Shown: positions 42,395-53,750 of the stretch, in pieces | How the letters are laid out: each line of letters opens with the position of its first letter | Numbering within the stretch: position 1 is the stretch's first letter | Origin: Basidiobolus meristosporus CBS 931.73 | Lineage: Eukaryota; Basidiobolomycota; Basidiobolomycetes; Basidiobolales; Basidiobolaceae | NCBI GenBank assembly: GCA_002104905.1 | Contig: MCFE01000362.1 | Location: forward strand, 1-64,000 | DNA: 64,000 nucleotides | Direction of reading: 5' to 3' | Position numbers and translations under genes: made by a program | The notes under the pieces: generated by a model | The model's input: only the letters and a program-made list of their open reading frames with translations | Database searches by the model: none | Told to the model about the DNA's origin: nothing

Positions 42395-45300
42395 CTAAAT
42401 GTTCATACTGACTAGTCCTAACTTTGACCTAAAATATTCAAACTTGTCTCTAGCTAAATGTTTGGTAAATATGTCTGCAATCATTCCATCTGTAGGACAG
42501 TAAACTAAGCTAACTAAGTTATTCTCTATAGCTTCACATATGAAATGATGTCCAATATCTATGTGCTTGGTTCTAGCATGAAAAGTTGGATTTCTACCTA
42601 ATTGTATACATCCTTGATTATCTTGAAATAAAGTAATAGGCATTTTTTGACATAGGCCTAAATCTGTAAAAAGCTTTCTTAACCACATTGCTTCTTTTGT
42701 AGCTTCACAGGCTGCCATATACTCTGCCTCTGTGGTAGAAAGTGCTACAGTTGGTTGCTTTCTTCAGTTCCATGAAATTGCTCCTTTGCAGTAAAGAAAG
42801 GTGTATCCTGTGGTGGGTCTTCTGTCTTGCAAATTTTGTCCCCAATCAGCATCAGAGTATCCCACAAGATCCTGTTCTGAATCCTTATAATTGTATCTTA
42901 AGCAGATATCAGCAGTTCCTTTTAGGTATCTAAAAATCTGCTTAACTGCTGTAATATGATCAGATCCATAGTTCTGATTATGTTGGCTGACAACTCCCAC
43001 TGAATATGAGATATCTGGACGTGTTTCAAGCATAGTATACATCAGACTGCCTATCATAGATTGCTAAGGAAAGTCAGGGCTTTCAGATGGCACCAAGCTC
43101 TCTTGATTTGGTTGAGCTTTGACCAAGCTAAGGTTTGTCTCCATTGGGGTAGCTGCTGGTTTACAGTCATCCATTTGGTGCTTCTTTAGTATATCTTGAA
43201 TATACTTGGATTGGCTTAGGGTAATAGTCTGGGTACTTCTGTCTATGGAGAACTTAATCCCTAAGTAGTAATTAAGTTCTCCTAGATTGGACATCTTGAA
43301 CTCCTTAGATAGGCTGGATTTTGTCTCTTCCAATGTTTCTAGGTTATTGGCAGCAATAATAAGATCATCCACATATAGAGCTAATAGAACTGGATTTGCT
43401 CTATCTGGCTTATAGTATATACTATAGTCAGCATTACTCCTTTTGAAACTCAAAGATTCCAAATAAGAATCTATCTTGCAATTCCAGGCTCTTGGTGATT
43501 GTTTGAGACCATATAGTGACTTTTTAAGCTTGCAGACCAAATGGGGGTTATCTTGGTCAGCAAACCCATCAAGCTGGTTCATATACACGTCCTCATCAAG
43601 TTCTCAATTCAAAAATGCAGTTTTTACATCCATTATGATGAATAAAAACTTATATTTGGCTGTAATGGCCAATATTAATCTGATGGATTTAAACTTGGCT
43701 ACTAGTGCAAAGGTCTTGGTATAGTCAAGTCCTTTAGTTTGAGAGTATCCTTGGGCTACAACTCTTGCTTTGTATCTTTCAATTGTACCATTAGCCTTGT
43801 ATTTTGTCTTGAAGACCCATCTGCATCCAATTGATTTACAGTTGATTGGTAATTTGACTAAGTCCCCAGTTTGATTTTCCATCAGGGTCTGATATTCCTC
43901 AGTCATTGCAGATCTCCAAAACTTTATCTGAGGGCTATTTAGGGCCTCTTTTACAGTCTGGGGTTCATCAACATGGACTGAATAGGCATAGGCTAAGTTT
44001 GTACCCTCATTGATATAGTAATTTGGGCTATTTCTTGTCCAATTGGATCTCTGGGCATTTGATTCTGGAATGATCACTTCTGGGATATTCCTTGGCACTG
44101 ATTCTGGCTGAACCATGGTTGTAGAGTCCTCTGGAGTGAAAAAACTTCATTATTTTGCTCTGATTCAATCCTGACAATTGGTGGGTTTGAGATCAGATTT
44201 TTGTCTTCTTCCAATGTCATTTTTTGCAGGAGTTTTGAATTTTCATCAAACAATGCATCCATGGACTTGATTAGCTTCTTTGCTTTGTTATTGTAGAGTC
44301 TGTATGCTTTACTCTCATTGCAGTGGCTCAAAAATATGTATTTTACACTTTTTGGCTCAGATTTGACTGATTTCCAGGCAGTTTCTTGACATATGCTGTA
44401 CACCCAAATATTCTTAGATGCTCTGCACTTGGTCTGTATCCATGCCATGCTTCAAATGGAGAAGAATCACAAAGTATTCTGCTATCACTCCTATTTTTAA
44501 GATATACAGCTGTGGCAACTGATTCCGCCCAAAAATCATAGGATAATTTTTGATTGTGGATCATAGATCTTGCCATATCAATTATTGATCTGTTGTCATG
44601 TTCTGCTACCCCATTTTGCTGTGGGCAGTATGGTACAGTAGTTTCTTGCTTTATCCCATGAATTTTACAGAAGTGGATGAAGAGTTCTGAGGTATATGTT
44701 CCACCATTGTCAGAGCGTATTTTCTTGATTTTTTCACCAGTTTCTCTCTCCAGCATGGCTTTAAGCTCCCTGAACTTAGACAGAGCTTCTTCCTTTCTCT
44801 CCATGAAGTAAACCCATGTGTGTCTTGTATAATCAGCAATAAAAGTGATGAAATACTTCATCACACCTAACAATAGACTTTGCATAGGTCCACACAGATC
44901 TGAGCGAATTAGATCTAATTTTTTCTTAGTTTTGATTAACCCAGAGCTCTTGAATGGTTGTCTGGCTTGTTTCCCATATATTCAGGCTTCACAGTGCTCC
45001 AAATTGGCAGGGGATCAATTTTTACTCCAGAAATTAGCTGATATTTGATCATTTTGCGCAAATAACCAAAATTGATGAGCCCAAATCTCCTGTGCCAAAG
45101 CATTAGTGTTTCTCAATTTAAGCTACTTATATTGGCTACCAAATATGATGAAATGTAGGTCAACTTGCATAGATTCTGATCTATGATACCCAAAGTAATA
45201 TGGGACCATTTTGATCAGTGATCTTGCATCCAGAATTGTCAAAGCTGAAACTGAGTTCTTCTGCAGTAGCCTTGCTTACAGATAGTAGGTTCTTGGCTAT

Positions 45301-46308
45301 ATCTGGTACATAGAGTACTTGTTTGAAAGTCAGTGTATGGCTTTGTTCACTGCTTCTGAGGTTTACTTGGATAGCTCCTTCTCCCACTGCATCAAGTGTT
45401 CTGTTATCACCCATGAAAACCTTGTTAATTGGAATTTCTTGATATTGGGTAAAAAGTTCTTTTTGGTATTTAAAGTGTTGAGATGCTCCAGAGTCAGTAT
45501 ACCACTTCTGAGAATCCTTGTTTGTGGTCATATTTAGTGCAGACATGAATAGTCTATCTTCAGTTGTTGCAGCATTTCCATATTCAGGCTTCTTTTGCTG
45601 ATTATCTTTCTTTTTGAGACACCTGGTCTGAAGTGTGTCCTTTCCTCCTTAGTTGACTATCATTGCTTATTAAAGCATTATCTTCTGCCTTCTTATTTGC
45701 ACTTGATTTTCTTAATTCTTCATCCAGGAGCCTTCCATATACATAATTTAAGGTCAAATCTTCAGTTCTGGACTCTAGGGCTGATACAAGGCCCTGAAAC
45801 CTGTCTTTCAGGCTATTCAGGATGGTAATTATCACAACCTCATCAGTAGTTGGTACACCCACAGATTCCATCTCATCAACCAGCAGGGAGATTCTGCTAA
45901 TTAGATTTTTCATTTCTTCTCCTGGCAGCATCTTTGTAGTAAAGAATCTTTGTCTCAGATATATTTTCTTAGCAGCTGAACATGACTGGTAGGTGTCTTC
46001 TAATGCTTTCCAGGCATTCTTTGCCATTTTGCTCTTGAGCATTGAATTAGCAATTTATCTTTAACATTAAGGCAAATGCAGTTAAAGGCATGTTGTCCAT
46101 TCTTCTGGTACTTTAAGGCTTCCTCCCCCACATTTTTAGGAGGGCATGCTTCTCCCATGACAATATCCCAAAGGCCTCTTTCTTGTAGCAGCATCTTCAT
46201 CTTCACCTTCCACACTAGGTAGTTAGATCCATCCAGCTTTTCAGCAGAGGGAAAAGTTCCAGTAGTAGCAGTAGTAGACATTGCAGAGAGTGACAGCTTG
46301 GGGCTCAT
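42395..46308 (-). pseudogene. E2 gag-pol, disrupted
   Basis: The gag start codon at 46308–46306 lies inside the primer-binding site. The protein order is gag (UBN2-like capsid), protease (Asp in DSGA), integrase (with NGVAEH), RT (YVDD) and RNase H. The last piece (42395–42718) runs from RNase H to the natural C terminus and stop just before the purine tract. Frameshifts occur near 46000, 45600, 45180, 44340, 43600 and 43060. Confidence 0.88.
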
Positions 46309-46312
46309 AACC
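46300..46312 (-). promoter_or_regulatory. E2 primer-binding site, matches the anticodon arm of initiator tRNA-Met
   Basis: Directly inside the 5' LTR the minus strand reads GGTTATGAGCCCC. It is complementary to the anticodon stem-loop of eukaryotic initiator tRNA-Met (CUCAUAACC core). Drosophila copia is primed from a cleaved tRNA-iMet half in this way. The ATG within it is also the first codon of gag. The same sequence stands at 41575–41563 in E1. Confidence 0.8.
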
Positions 46313-46661
46313 TGTTGTAAGAGTCTTGGTGATATTGGAAGTGATTGGGAGAACAAGTATATTATGTGGTGTTCACTTAATGATTAATTGAATGTAAAAG
46401 TAGTATCTATACTTTTACCTGGTCTTGGCATTACAAACACGTAAAATAGATTAAGGAAGGTCCCAAGAGCATATGTGCAAAGCTTGGGGCTGTTTGGACA
46501 ACTTGGAGAATTTTCATGTTCTGGTTACCTGGAATTTTGGTGAAAATATTTTAAGTAAATGCCAACAAGGAATTTGGTGAGTATTCTCTAGAGTTTGAGG
46601 GTAAAGATTTAGGTGACTAAGTTAGATGAATATTTAGGTGGAATTACAAATTTTTACAGCA
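46313..46661 (-). repeat. E2 5' LTR
   Basis: It begins tgttgtaagag at 46313 and ends ttacagca at 46661, followed by CAAAC, which repeats the five bases left of E1. Confidence 0.9.
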
Positions 46662-47272
46662 CAAACAACATGTACATAGACTTGATCAACTGCTTTGCCT
46701 TGATATTGTAGAGTGTGTATATCTAACTTTTATTGCAGTAGCCTAAAAATATACATTTTATACTTTTTGGCTCAAAGTATGACTGATTTCCACACAGTTT
46801 CTTGCCATATGCTGTACACCCAAATATTCTTAGATATTCTGTACTTGTTCTGTATCCATTCCATGCCTCAAGTGGAGTAGAATCACAAAGTATTCTGCCA
46901 TAACTCTTATTTTTGAGATATAGAGCTGCAGCAACTGATTCTGCCTAGAAAATAATAGCATAATTTCTGATCAAGGATCACAGATCTTGCCTTATATGAT
47001 CTATTTGCATATTCTGCCACTCCATTTTTGCTGTGGGAAATATGGTACAGTAGCCTCTTGCTTTATCCCTTGAATTTTGCCAAAGTGATTGAAATGCTCC
47101 GGGGTATATTCTCCACCATTGTCAAAGCGTATTTCCTTGATTTTTCCCCAGTTTCTCTCTCCACCTTGGCTTTAAACTCCCTGAACTTAGACAGAGCTTC
47201 TTACTTTCTTCCCATGAAGTAGACCCAGGTGTATCTTGCAAAGCCATTAATCAACGTGACTAAATAATCCCT
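46662..47272 (-). mobile_element. Old Ty1/copia fragment, right part of the split pol (integrase)
   Basis: The minus strand matches the integrase region of E1/E2 (compare 44250–44870), including the stretch before the linker and the region around the NGVAEH motif, but with many more substitutions, stops and small indels. Similarity ends near 47270. It continues the pol sequence that ends at 37259. Confidence 0.8.
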
Positions 47273-47885
47273 ATGAGAAAAAATTGTGATTATCCCAATG
47301 AAATGCTGTCAGAGTTAATATCCTGTGACTGAAGGGTATTTATGCCATTAAGACACCATGCAAAAGCTTTTAAAAAAAGCGCACCTCATATATCACAAAA
47401 AACTTGATCAAAATTCCTCACCGCAACAATAGCAATGTGGCTTTTGATTGGTTCTTAGCCAATTCTCTCACTTTCTGATCCTGGACACTCAGCCACCTCC
47501 AACAGTTGTGAACATTGATTGCCTAATGCCTCTATTTCACACCCTTACTTCCTGAGTTGGCCAATCCTCTTGCCTTACATGCATACAAATTGGTTTTTTT
47601 CTGTCAAATATCCAGTTGTTAATCAACTATAGATTTTACTAAACCCATAGAAGTCCCCATACCCAATACTAACATCAAGGTCAACCTCACACTTAACAAG
47701 TAACTCCATTAAGCTCTGCCATTCAATAAGTGCTTCCTCCATGATGTTCTTTGCCAATGACTTTGGTGGGTACCCTAGGAATCTGTGCCATTGTCCATTA
47801 GCCAGTTCCCACATATTCTGGTCTGCAGCCTTATGGTATGCCTGTTAATGTACAAAAGTTTTGCTGCAGGTATTATGATGGTTCT
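47273..47885. other. Unassigned repeat-like DNA
   Basis: One open frame (47623–47814, minus) is unrecognised. The stretch has few CpG dinucleotides, like its transposon neighbours, and lies between the copia fragment and the first Tnp2 copy. Confidence 0.35.
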
Positions 47886-50540
47886 CTGATATTTGAACAT
47901 CAATGCTTTGCCTGTCAGTAGAATCTCCACACTGACTACAATGGTGGATGTAGAGGCTGCGGCAGAAATCTTGCCTTTCTCTGCAAACTCATCACCTCAC
48001 TGCAGTGTAGCGCAACCGGCTGTTTTACCAACACATCCTATAAGAAATAATATGGCCCCACAGGTAAATCCAATCCAGATCAGCCATCAAGATCCCATCA
48101 GGAGACCGCTATAATACCAGCAGCCTGGAATTCATGATCATCTACATAATTAGATGACAGGATCACAACAGCATTTGCTAATTTACAGCCAAATTAAGTT
48201 GAAAAACATTCTGGTGTTTGTATGCTGTTTTGCCATGGGTGGCATGGCATTGTTGCAGTCTTAGTGCACTATACAACTATTCAAGTAGATCTAACCAGCC
48301 AGTACATCCAATTGCCTTATATTGCAAAAAACTTGAAGGTATTTGACAGCCTCATTGCAAGCCTCTGATTGTATTATCATGGCAATATGGCAGCCTACAG
48401 CTAGTTCTATACAATGCTGCTGTACCAATCAACCAAACAGTATTTGCTTTCTCTACCTCCCCTTGTGCCATTCATATATTTCACTGTAGAATTGCCCCTC
48501 TCTATTTGCTCACCCACCACTACATTGGGTATTCCACATATAGTTCAAATCAGAAAAACTATGGCCTTCTGCTTACTAACCACTTCAAGTGTGCACACCT
48601 GCTGCAATTGCATACTTCTATCACCTCAACGTTATGGCTTCTTAGTGTGATACCTGCAAAGTTGCCATATACCTTGTATTGCTGGTAACATATACATCTT
48701 GAATTGTAGTCCCCTTATAGGTGCACTCTGGCTCTTGTTTGTGTGAACTCCATATTGAGTGGTGTAGAAATTGGCTTGTGACCATGAGAAATCTGGCATA
48801 CCTTGGTAGAGTCTTGCTAATCAAAATTAGTTGCTTGTTGCACCCAGCCCAGCTTTGCTTTACTTAACTGATTACCCATACATTGGGGCTGCTTAGCTTC
48901 TTAATGCCATAGGCATAGGTGTCTCCATTTGACATCTGTTCTCAGTAGTTTCCAACTCTTCCAAGCTGTCCTCATGTGCCAACTCATCACATCCATACCA
49001 GGCTTGAAGGTAGTATTCTTGATGAGAATGGGATATAGTAGTACCTGCAACTTAACTCATCTTTCTATCCCCCCACACATCTGCACCACAGGAAACTCCC
49101 AAAAGGTGAAGCATGGTCCAATATTCTCAGCACACTAAGCAAGATGGAGTAGAGAATGGATAGAGTAGCAGCATAGATCCATACATTCAGCTTTATGTTT
49201 GTAGTAAAGCTACTCAAATCCCTTCACAAACTTGTTGCACAATAGCTGTAGATGTGCCAAGCTGGCATTGGTGATCCACTTCTGGATAAATTTTCCAACA
49301 ATGTCTACATATGAATCCCAATGGCTCCAATGAACACTTAGTAGAAATTGCTTCAGATGGCTACTTGAATAAATACATATCCAGTTCATTCCATCCTTGC
49401 ACATGTAGTGTCCCATATGTATATGAGTGTTGATTGGAGCCCCTAGGAAGTACTTGGGGTAGCAGATCCTCTGTAATATCTTACCAATTCTTTGAAATCT
49501 CTCCGGTATCTTAAAGGCCTCATTTAGCTTGAAATGCCCCATGTACAACTTGGTCATTGGTATAGGGATACTGTTGAAAAGCAAATGCATTGCTCCCAGT
49601 GGAAAGCTTTTGCTCCAACATATACCCTTTATCTTAAGTATCTTGGTTCTCCAATTAATTCCATATTCTGGCCAATGGCTTTTAGCTTGCCAACTTTGCT
49701 GCAATTGCATGCTGACTTCTGTAGGTTCTGTCTGTGGAGAGATGATGCTCTTAGTCTTTGTGTTTGGGCAATAATGATGTGTGTGAGTTATGGAGTAAGT
49801 CCCCTGGATCTCACACATTTGATAGCAATATTGTCCATTATGCCCAGAAAAGCCAGCCATCTTGCTGATGGCTGGAGTATCTCCAATGCAGATAATAACA
49901 TGCGCATTGATGTGACAGCCATTTACTGTTATCCTGCATGGAAAGCATACAAAACTCATCCAGCAATGGATACAGGTAGCTATCCAGGTTGGGTGGTGAT
50001 TTAGGCCCAGATACCAGTGAGACCACCATCAGATTTTGGCTCTGATACCGTAAGATAAGGAGCCAATTCAGGTTGATGAGAATAGGTGGTCAGCAGGATT
50101 TGCTGGTAATGTACTTGTTTAACAAGAATCCATCATGCACCAAGGCAAAGGCATGGTCATACATACCTTCAAAGTAGCCCTGCTTCTTAGCTTCTTGTAT
50201 AATTGCCATCAAATATATCTGATATGTTTGCTCTTGATTGATACTGAGTGCGGTACCTTATAGCTTTGCAATATTTGTTGGACTGCATCAGCTTCTTCAG
50301 ATGGAGTGTTACCAGAATATATCTGGAGTGTGAACAATGTTTCCCCCCCCCCCAAATGGTGAGAATTCCTGCAAAGTTGGATACCTTGCAATAGTGGCAT
50401 TTTCTGATGTGAATGCCATGCAACTGTTAACACATGCTGGTATCAGGATGGTCTCTGGGTCATATGTTGCCAGCTGCACACTATGGCACAGTATGAGAGT
50501 ATGAGGTTGGAATGCACAGTTGTGCCAACTTTGGAATATT
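47886..50540 (-). mobile_element. Tnp2/CACTA-like DNA transposon copy 1, degenerate
   Basis: The minus strand encodes pieces of a Tnp2-family transposase (CMC/CACTA superfamily; RNase H-fold DDE enzymes). The N-terminal part is at 50433–50209 (…YKVPHSVSI), followed by SGPKSPPNLDSYLYPLLDEF (about 50000). The largest piece, 49959–49210 (249 aa), contains CIGDTPAISKMAGFSGHNG and YCQMCEIQGTYSITHTHHYCP, family hallmarks around the metal-binding Asp and a Cys/His cluster, then WPEYGINW and MHLLFNSIP. The 3' part down to about 48030 is non-coding or frame-shattered. Its plus-strand reverse complement recurs at 60.5–61.1 kb. Confidence 0.8.
49210..49959 (-). pseudogene. Tnp2-family transposase core, longest surviving piece
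   Basis: This 249-codon frame is the best-preserved transposase segment in the window. It includes the GDTPAISK..GF.GHNG block and the CEIQGTYSITHTHHYCP block, then a helical region resembling the MH(L)F…LY.GH segment. It lacks both ends of the protein. Frame shifts precede it near 49990. Confidence 0.75.
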
Positions 50541-50930
50541 TGTATCCTGTGTGCAACTTTATAATACTGAAATGGTAGGTATAATTAGCTCACTATGTGG
50601 GTCTTACTCTGTGCTAACATTTAATTACAGTGCAATATAGCATCATGCATTTTTGTGGTGTAATACAAACCTGTGCATTTGGATTCAAAGTGCTGCAGGT
50701 ATTGAGCACCAAATGCATGCATTTAGTCCCACTGTGTTCTTGCAAATCATGCCCAAAATTGAACTAGAAAAAGACCAAAAAATCAAATTTCTCCTGCACA
50801 GTTGGTGAAGCTTGAGTGCTACTTTGCATGAGGATGTAAAACTATGTGGCACACTCTGTGGCCTGTTGTAGCTCTGCTATGCTTCTCTGGCTCACTTTGC
50901 CATTGCTTGGCACTGGATGGCTTGATGCAG
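50541..50930. other. Unassigned CpG-poor DNA, transposon flank
   Basis: Its first part (about 50465–50590) resembles 51570–51705, so it probably belongs to a repeated transposon end. No gene is seen. Confidence 0.4.
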
Positions 50931-51470
50931 TACTGTCTAATAGAACAAGTCCATTGCTAGGCCAATACAAATCTAGTAAGATATTGGAGAAAGCTGCACA
51001 ATAGGTAAGATAGTCAAGATACTTATTTATGGAGAGTATATTCAGATAGCAAGTTAATTATTGAGAGAAATGTGTCTGGAGCAGTGTGAAAAACTAATAT
51101 AGCTAGTTAAGCTCTATTATGAACCATATAAGTAGGATTGAGCAAAGATGCCCATATTGCATCCTACCACTGGTAGTGTGGCAGAATCTACAGGGCCAGA
51201 TGATACTGTACAGTGCTGGAGCGGTTGTTTGCTCTAAAATGCCTGGCACTATGTGGTACTTCTTAGTGAGACAAGTCTATAATGCATCAAGCATTTTGGA
51301 GCATAGAGATGAAGATCATATAGCATCAGTATCAGATATCTTATCTGCTCATAGACTTGCAAGTAACTCCTCATTCAAATCATGTTATTGTTACTTGAGG
51401 AGCATATTTGCAACACAATGATGGGATGCCTGACAATTGATGGATACTTAATCATAATTTAATGGATTTG
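50930..51470 (+). mobile_element. PIF/Harbinger-related 3' end, copy H1
   Basis: The plus strand at about 51000–51260 matches 54590–54840, the region after the Harbinger-like transposase. Shared runs include gagagaaatgtgtctggagca, ataagta.gattgag and cctaccactgg. The stretch near 51400–51450 matches 53680–53740 (aatgatgggat…gacaattgatggatac). Only non-coding end sequence is preserved. Confidence 0.55.
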
Positions 51471-52313
51471 TTCCATCGTACTATGCCATGGCACGCGGCA
51501 TGATCCGCAGTCTTTAAGAACAATTGGGCACAATATTGTAGCTACCAGTAGGCAGGATTGCTCTTGGACAATATTGCACCATGTGTGACAATCTTGCACA
51601 CTATGGCACAATCTGACACAATGAGGTTGGCACAAAAGATTGCGCCCACTTGTAATGTTTGCATCACGTGCGCAATTGAATACCACTATTATGGTAGGTA
51701 AAATCTGGTATTTGGATATGTTTCTTTAATGAAAATGGAAACAAGTGCGTATCACACTATAAACTACTCTGATACTTACCATTTTGGTTACCATCATTCC
51801 AATTAGATGGTATCTCAGTGGGTAATAGGTCCAAAAGTAACCTGAAGCTTTCAACCCCCAATTGGCTCTTTGACCAGTACACAAGCTACCTGATTTGCCA
51901 GCAAATATCCCATCTTGCCCATTAAGCAAGTAAATCCCTGATCCTAGTGATTAGACAAGGTGTCATAGGTAGCATGCAACTAATTGTAGGGGTGCAAATC
52001 AGATCAAATGGCTGCACTGGTGCCATAGATGATGTATACATATGCAGGGTGTTTACTTATTGAGGTCCTGTCTCAAATGTGAGACAACCTTAATATTGCT
52101 CATATCAAAAATTTAGTGATCACTGATTTGCAATGGCTTGATGCGGATTGCAAAAAAAATGTGTTGTTTGGATCATTACAGATAATAGCAATTCAATGCA
52201 ATTGCATCATCTTCTCCTAGGCTTTTTTCCCACATGGATTACTACTGAAGCATTTGGTAGTGATTCACTTTGCACACCTAAACTACTTTCTTGTTGACTA
52301 TCCTCTTGGCTAC
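51471..52313. other. Unassigned repeat-derived DNA
   Basis: The part at about 51570–51705 resembles 50465–50590. Nothing coding is recognised, and open frames are short. Confidence 0.35.
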
Positions 52314-53183
52314 TTATGTATTTGTAGTCAGTAATATTCTCCTAGTTGATGAGTGCAATGCTGCAGCTTGGCTGCGCTGAATTGCTCCAGATGATGCAAC
52401 TGAGCTGGCCTGCAGTGCTACATGCAGACGTGTTCTTTTACTTGCCAAAGGTTCTGGTGGTAGAGGCACTTCATGTGGGTCATCATCTGTCAGTTCACCA
52501 GAAGAGACTTGCTGATGGTCAGGTGTAATGGCACGTGCAGATGTGACTTGATGCGCTGGCATGGCCCATGGCTGAGTTCAATGTGATGCCACTTGTTGAT
52601 GCAACTTGGCCCGCTCCTATGGACTTGTGTCATTTTGGGCAGTTTGGCAGGTTCTGGTGAATTTGCTCTGAAGCGCGTGTGTTGAGCCAATATGCATTGA
52701 GTCAATGCAGGGCACTCTTGTGAAGGGTGTTGGTGTAGTTTGAACTGACGTGTGCCAGCACGCTGAAGTTGCAAGGGATGGTAAGGAATCCAGCAAGGCG
52801 TGCTGGCGCAATCTAGACAATGTTGCTTGCAGTCTGTATTCCTCCTCTTGAAGCTGACCTTCCGATTCCTCAAGGTATTCACTTACCCTCTGTCTAATAC
52901 TTTGCAACTGTTGCCTGGATGAGTCCTGTATATATTGCTCTCAGAAGCCTCTTAGCTCTACTAATACATCACATAATACATTAGTCATTTGAGGCAAAAA
53001 CTCATTCAAAATCTCTTTGGTTCCGAAAGTCAAGGCACAAATGGACACCTCTGGCCTGTACTGTGCAAATTGCGCATGAAATTGCTCCAGCATGGCTTCC
53101 TCATCAAATCCCCTCACTCTCAGCTCATTTCTGATTTCAATACTTGTCTTGTTATATATCATCTTACATACATCCGCTGACAT
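52314..53183 (-). pseudogene. Degenerate ORF with coiled-coil segment, unknown (possible transposon accessory gene)
   Basis: From the ATG at 53183 the frame encodes 80 residues (MSADVCKMIYNKTS…, with FDEEAMLEQFHAQFAQYRPE) and meets one TGA. It then continues in frame with EQYIQDSSRQQL and a strongly charged coiled coil (EYLEESEGQLQEEEYRLQATLSRL) to about 52617. A Ser/Thr/Pro-rich, basic tail in a shifted frame follows (52314–52562). It resembles no family I can name. Its place among Harbinger-like remnants suggests a DNA-binding or accessory protein, which is inference. Confidence 0.45.
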
Positions 53184-53750
53184 CTTGATGTAGAACTTAT
53201 GCCACAGCTTTCTACTTCAGGTTCTTCCATTTCTGTTAACTCTCCTAGGTATCTAGTTCTGCTAGATTAATGAGTAGTGCCCAAATATCTGCATGAAGGC
53301 TCATCAGACACTTGGGCCATACCAAAATCATTTGGCAAGAGCTCAAATGGATCCAACATTGCCATTTCCGGTCTGGACCATGCTTGCGAGCTGAGGGATG
53401 GGTTTTGTCTGGGTTGAACTAAAGATGAGTTGAGACTTGGTATAGGGACTGTAGTGATGGATTTGGATACTTATACAGTGGTGTATTTGCATCAACCTGG
53501 TCTTATAGAAAATATATATGAAAACTAATGTGATTGTTGAATTTTCCATATATTATGCATGATGCATGTTGGATTGCATTGACATGGATCAGATCACATA
53601 AATTGCAGATTTCATATTTGATTACAGACTTGTGAATAAGCATCAATAAAATACCCAGTCTTTGTTTGAGGATGATTTTTGCAACATAATGATGGGATAC
53701 ATGGCAATTGATGGATATTTAATCATAATGCATAGAAAATTTGATAAATA
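53184..53750. other. Unassigned transposon-type DNA
   Basis: No gene is recognised. The last 60 bases (about 53680–53740) match 51400–51450. Confidence 0.35.

Larger units (their letters stand above)
42035..46661 (-). mobile_element. Ty1/copia retrotransposon E2, nearly full length, inactivated
   Basis: LTRs lie at 42035–42383 and 46313–46661. The internal region has the same order and close sequence similarity to E1. Long open pieces survive: gag 46356–46000 and 46042–45602, protease with DSGASQHF (45181–45546), integrase 44343–44885, linker and RT start 43604–44116, RT with LYVDDLI (43064–43588), and RNase H (42395–43057 in two pieces ending at the stop 42395). The zinc knuckle is deleted near 45640. 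About six breaks separate the pieces, so it is inactive, although younger-looking than E1. Confidence 0.92.

Noticed and set aside
37260-46661. An active, autonomous copia element
   Set aside because: Both internal regions contain several frameshifts and stops, and E2 lacks the zinc knuckle.
50341-50353. Poly-C run as a functional element
   Set aside because: A single homopolymer inside a decayed transposase frame is most likely mutation or a sequencing-length error.
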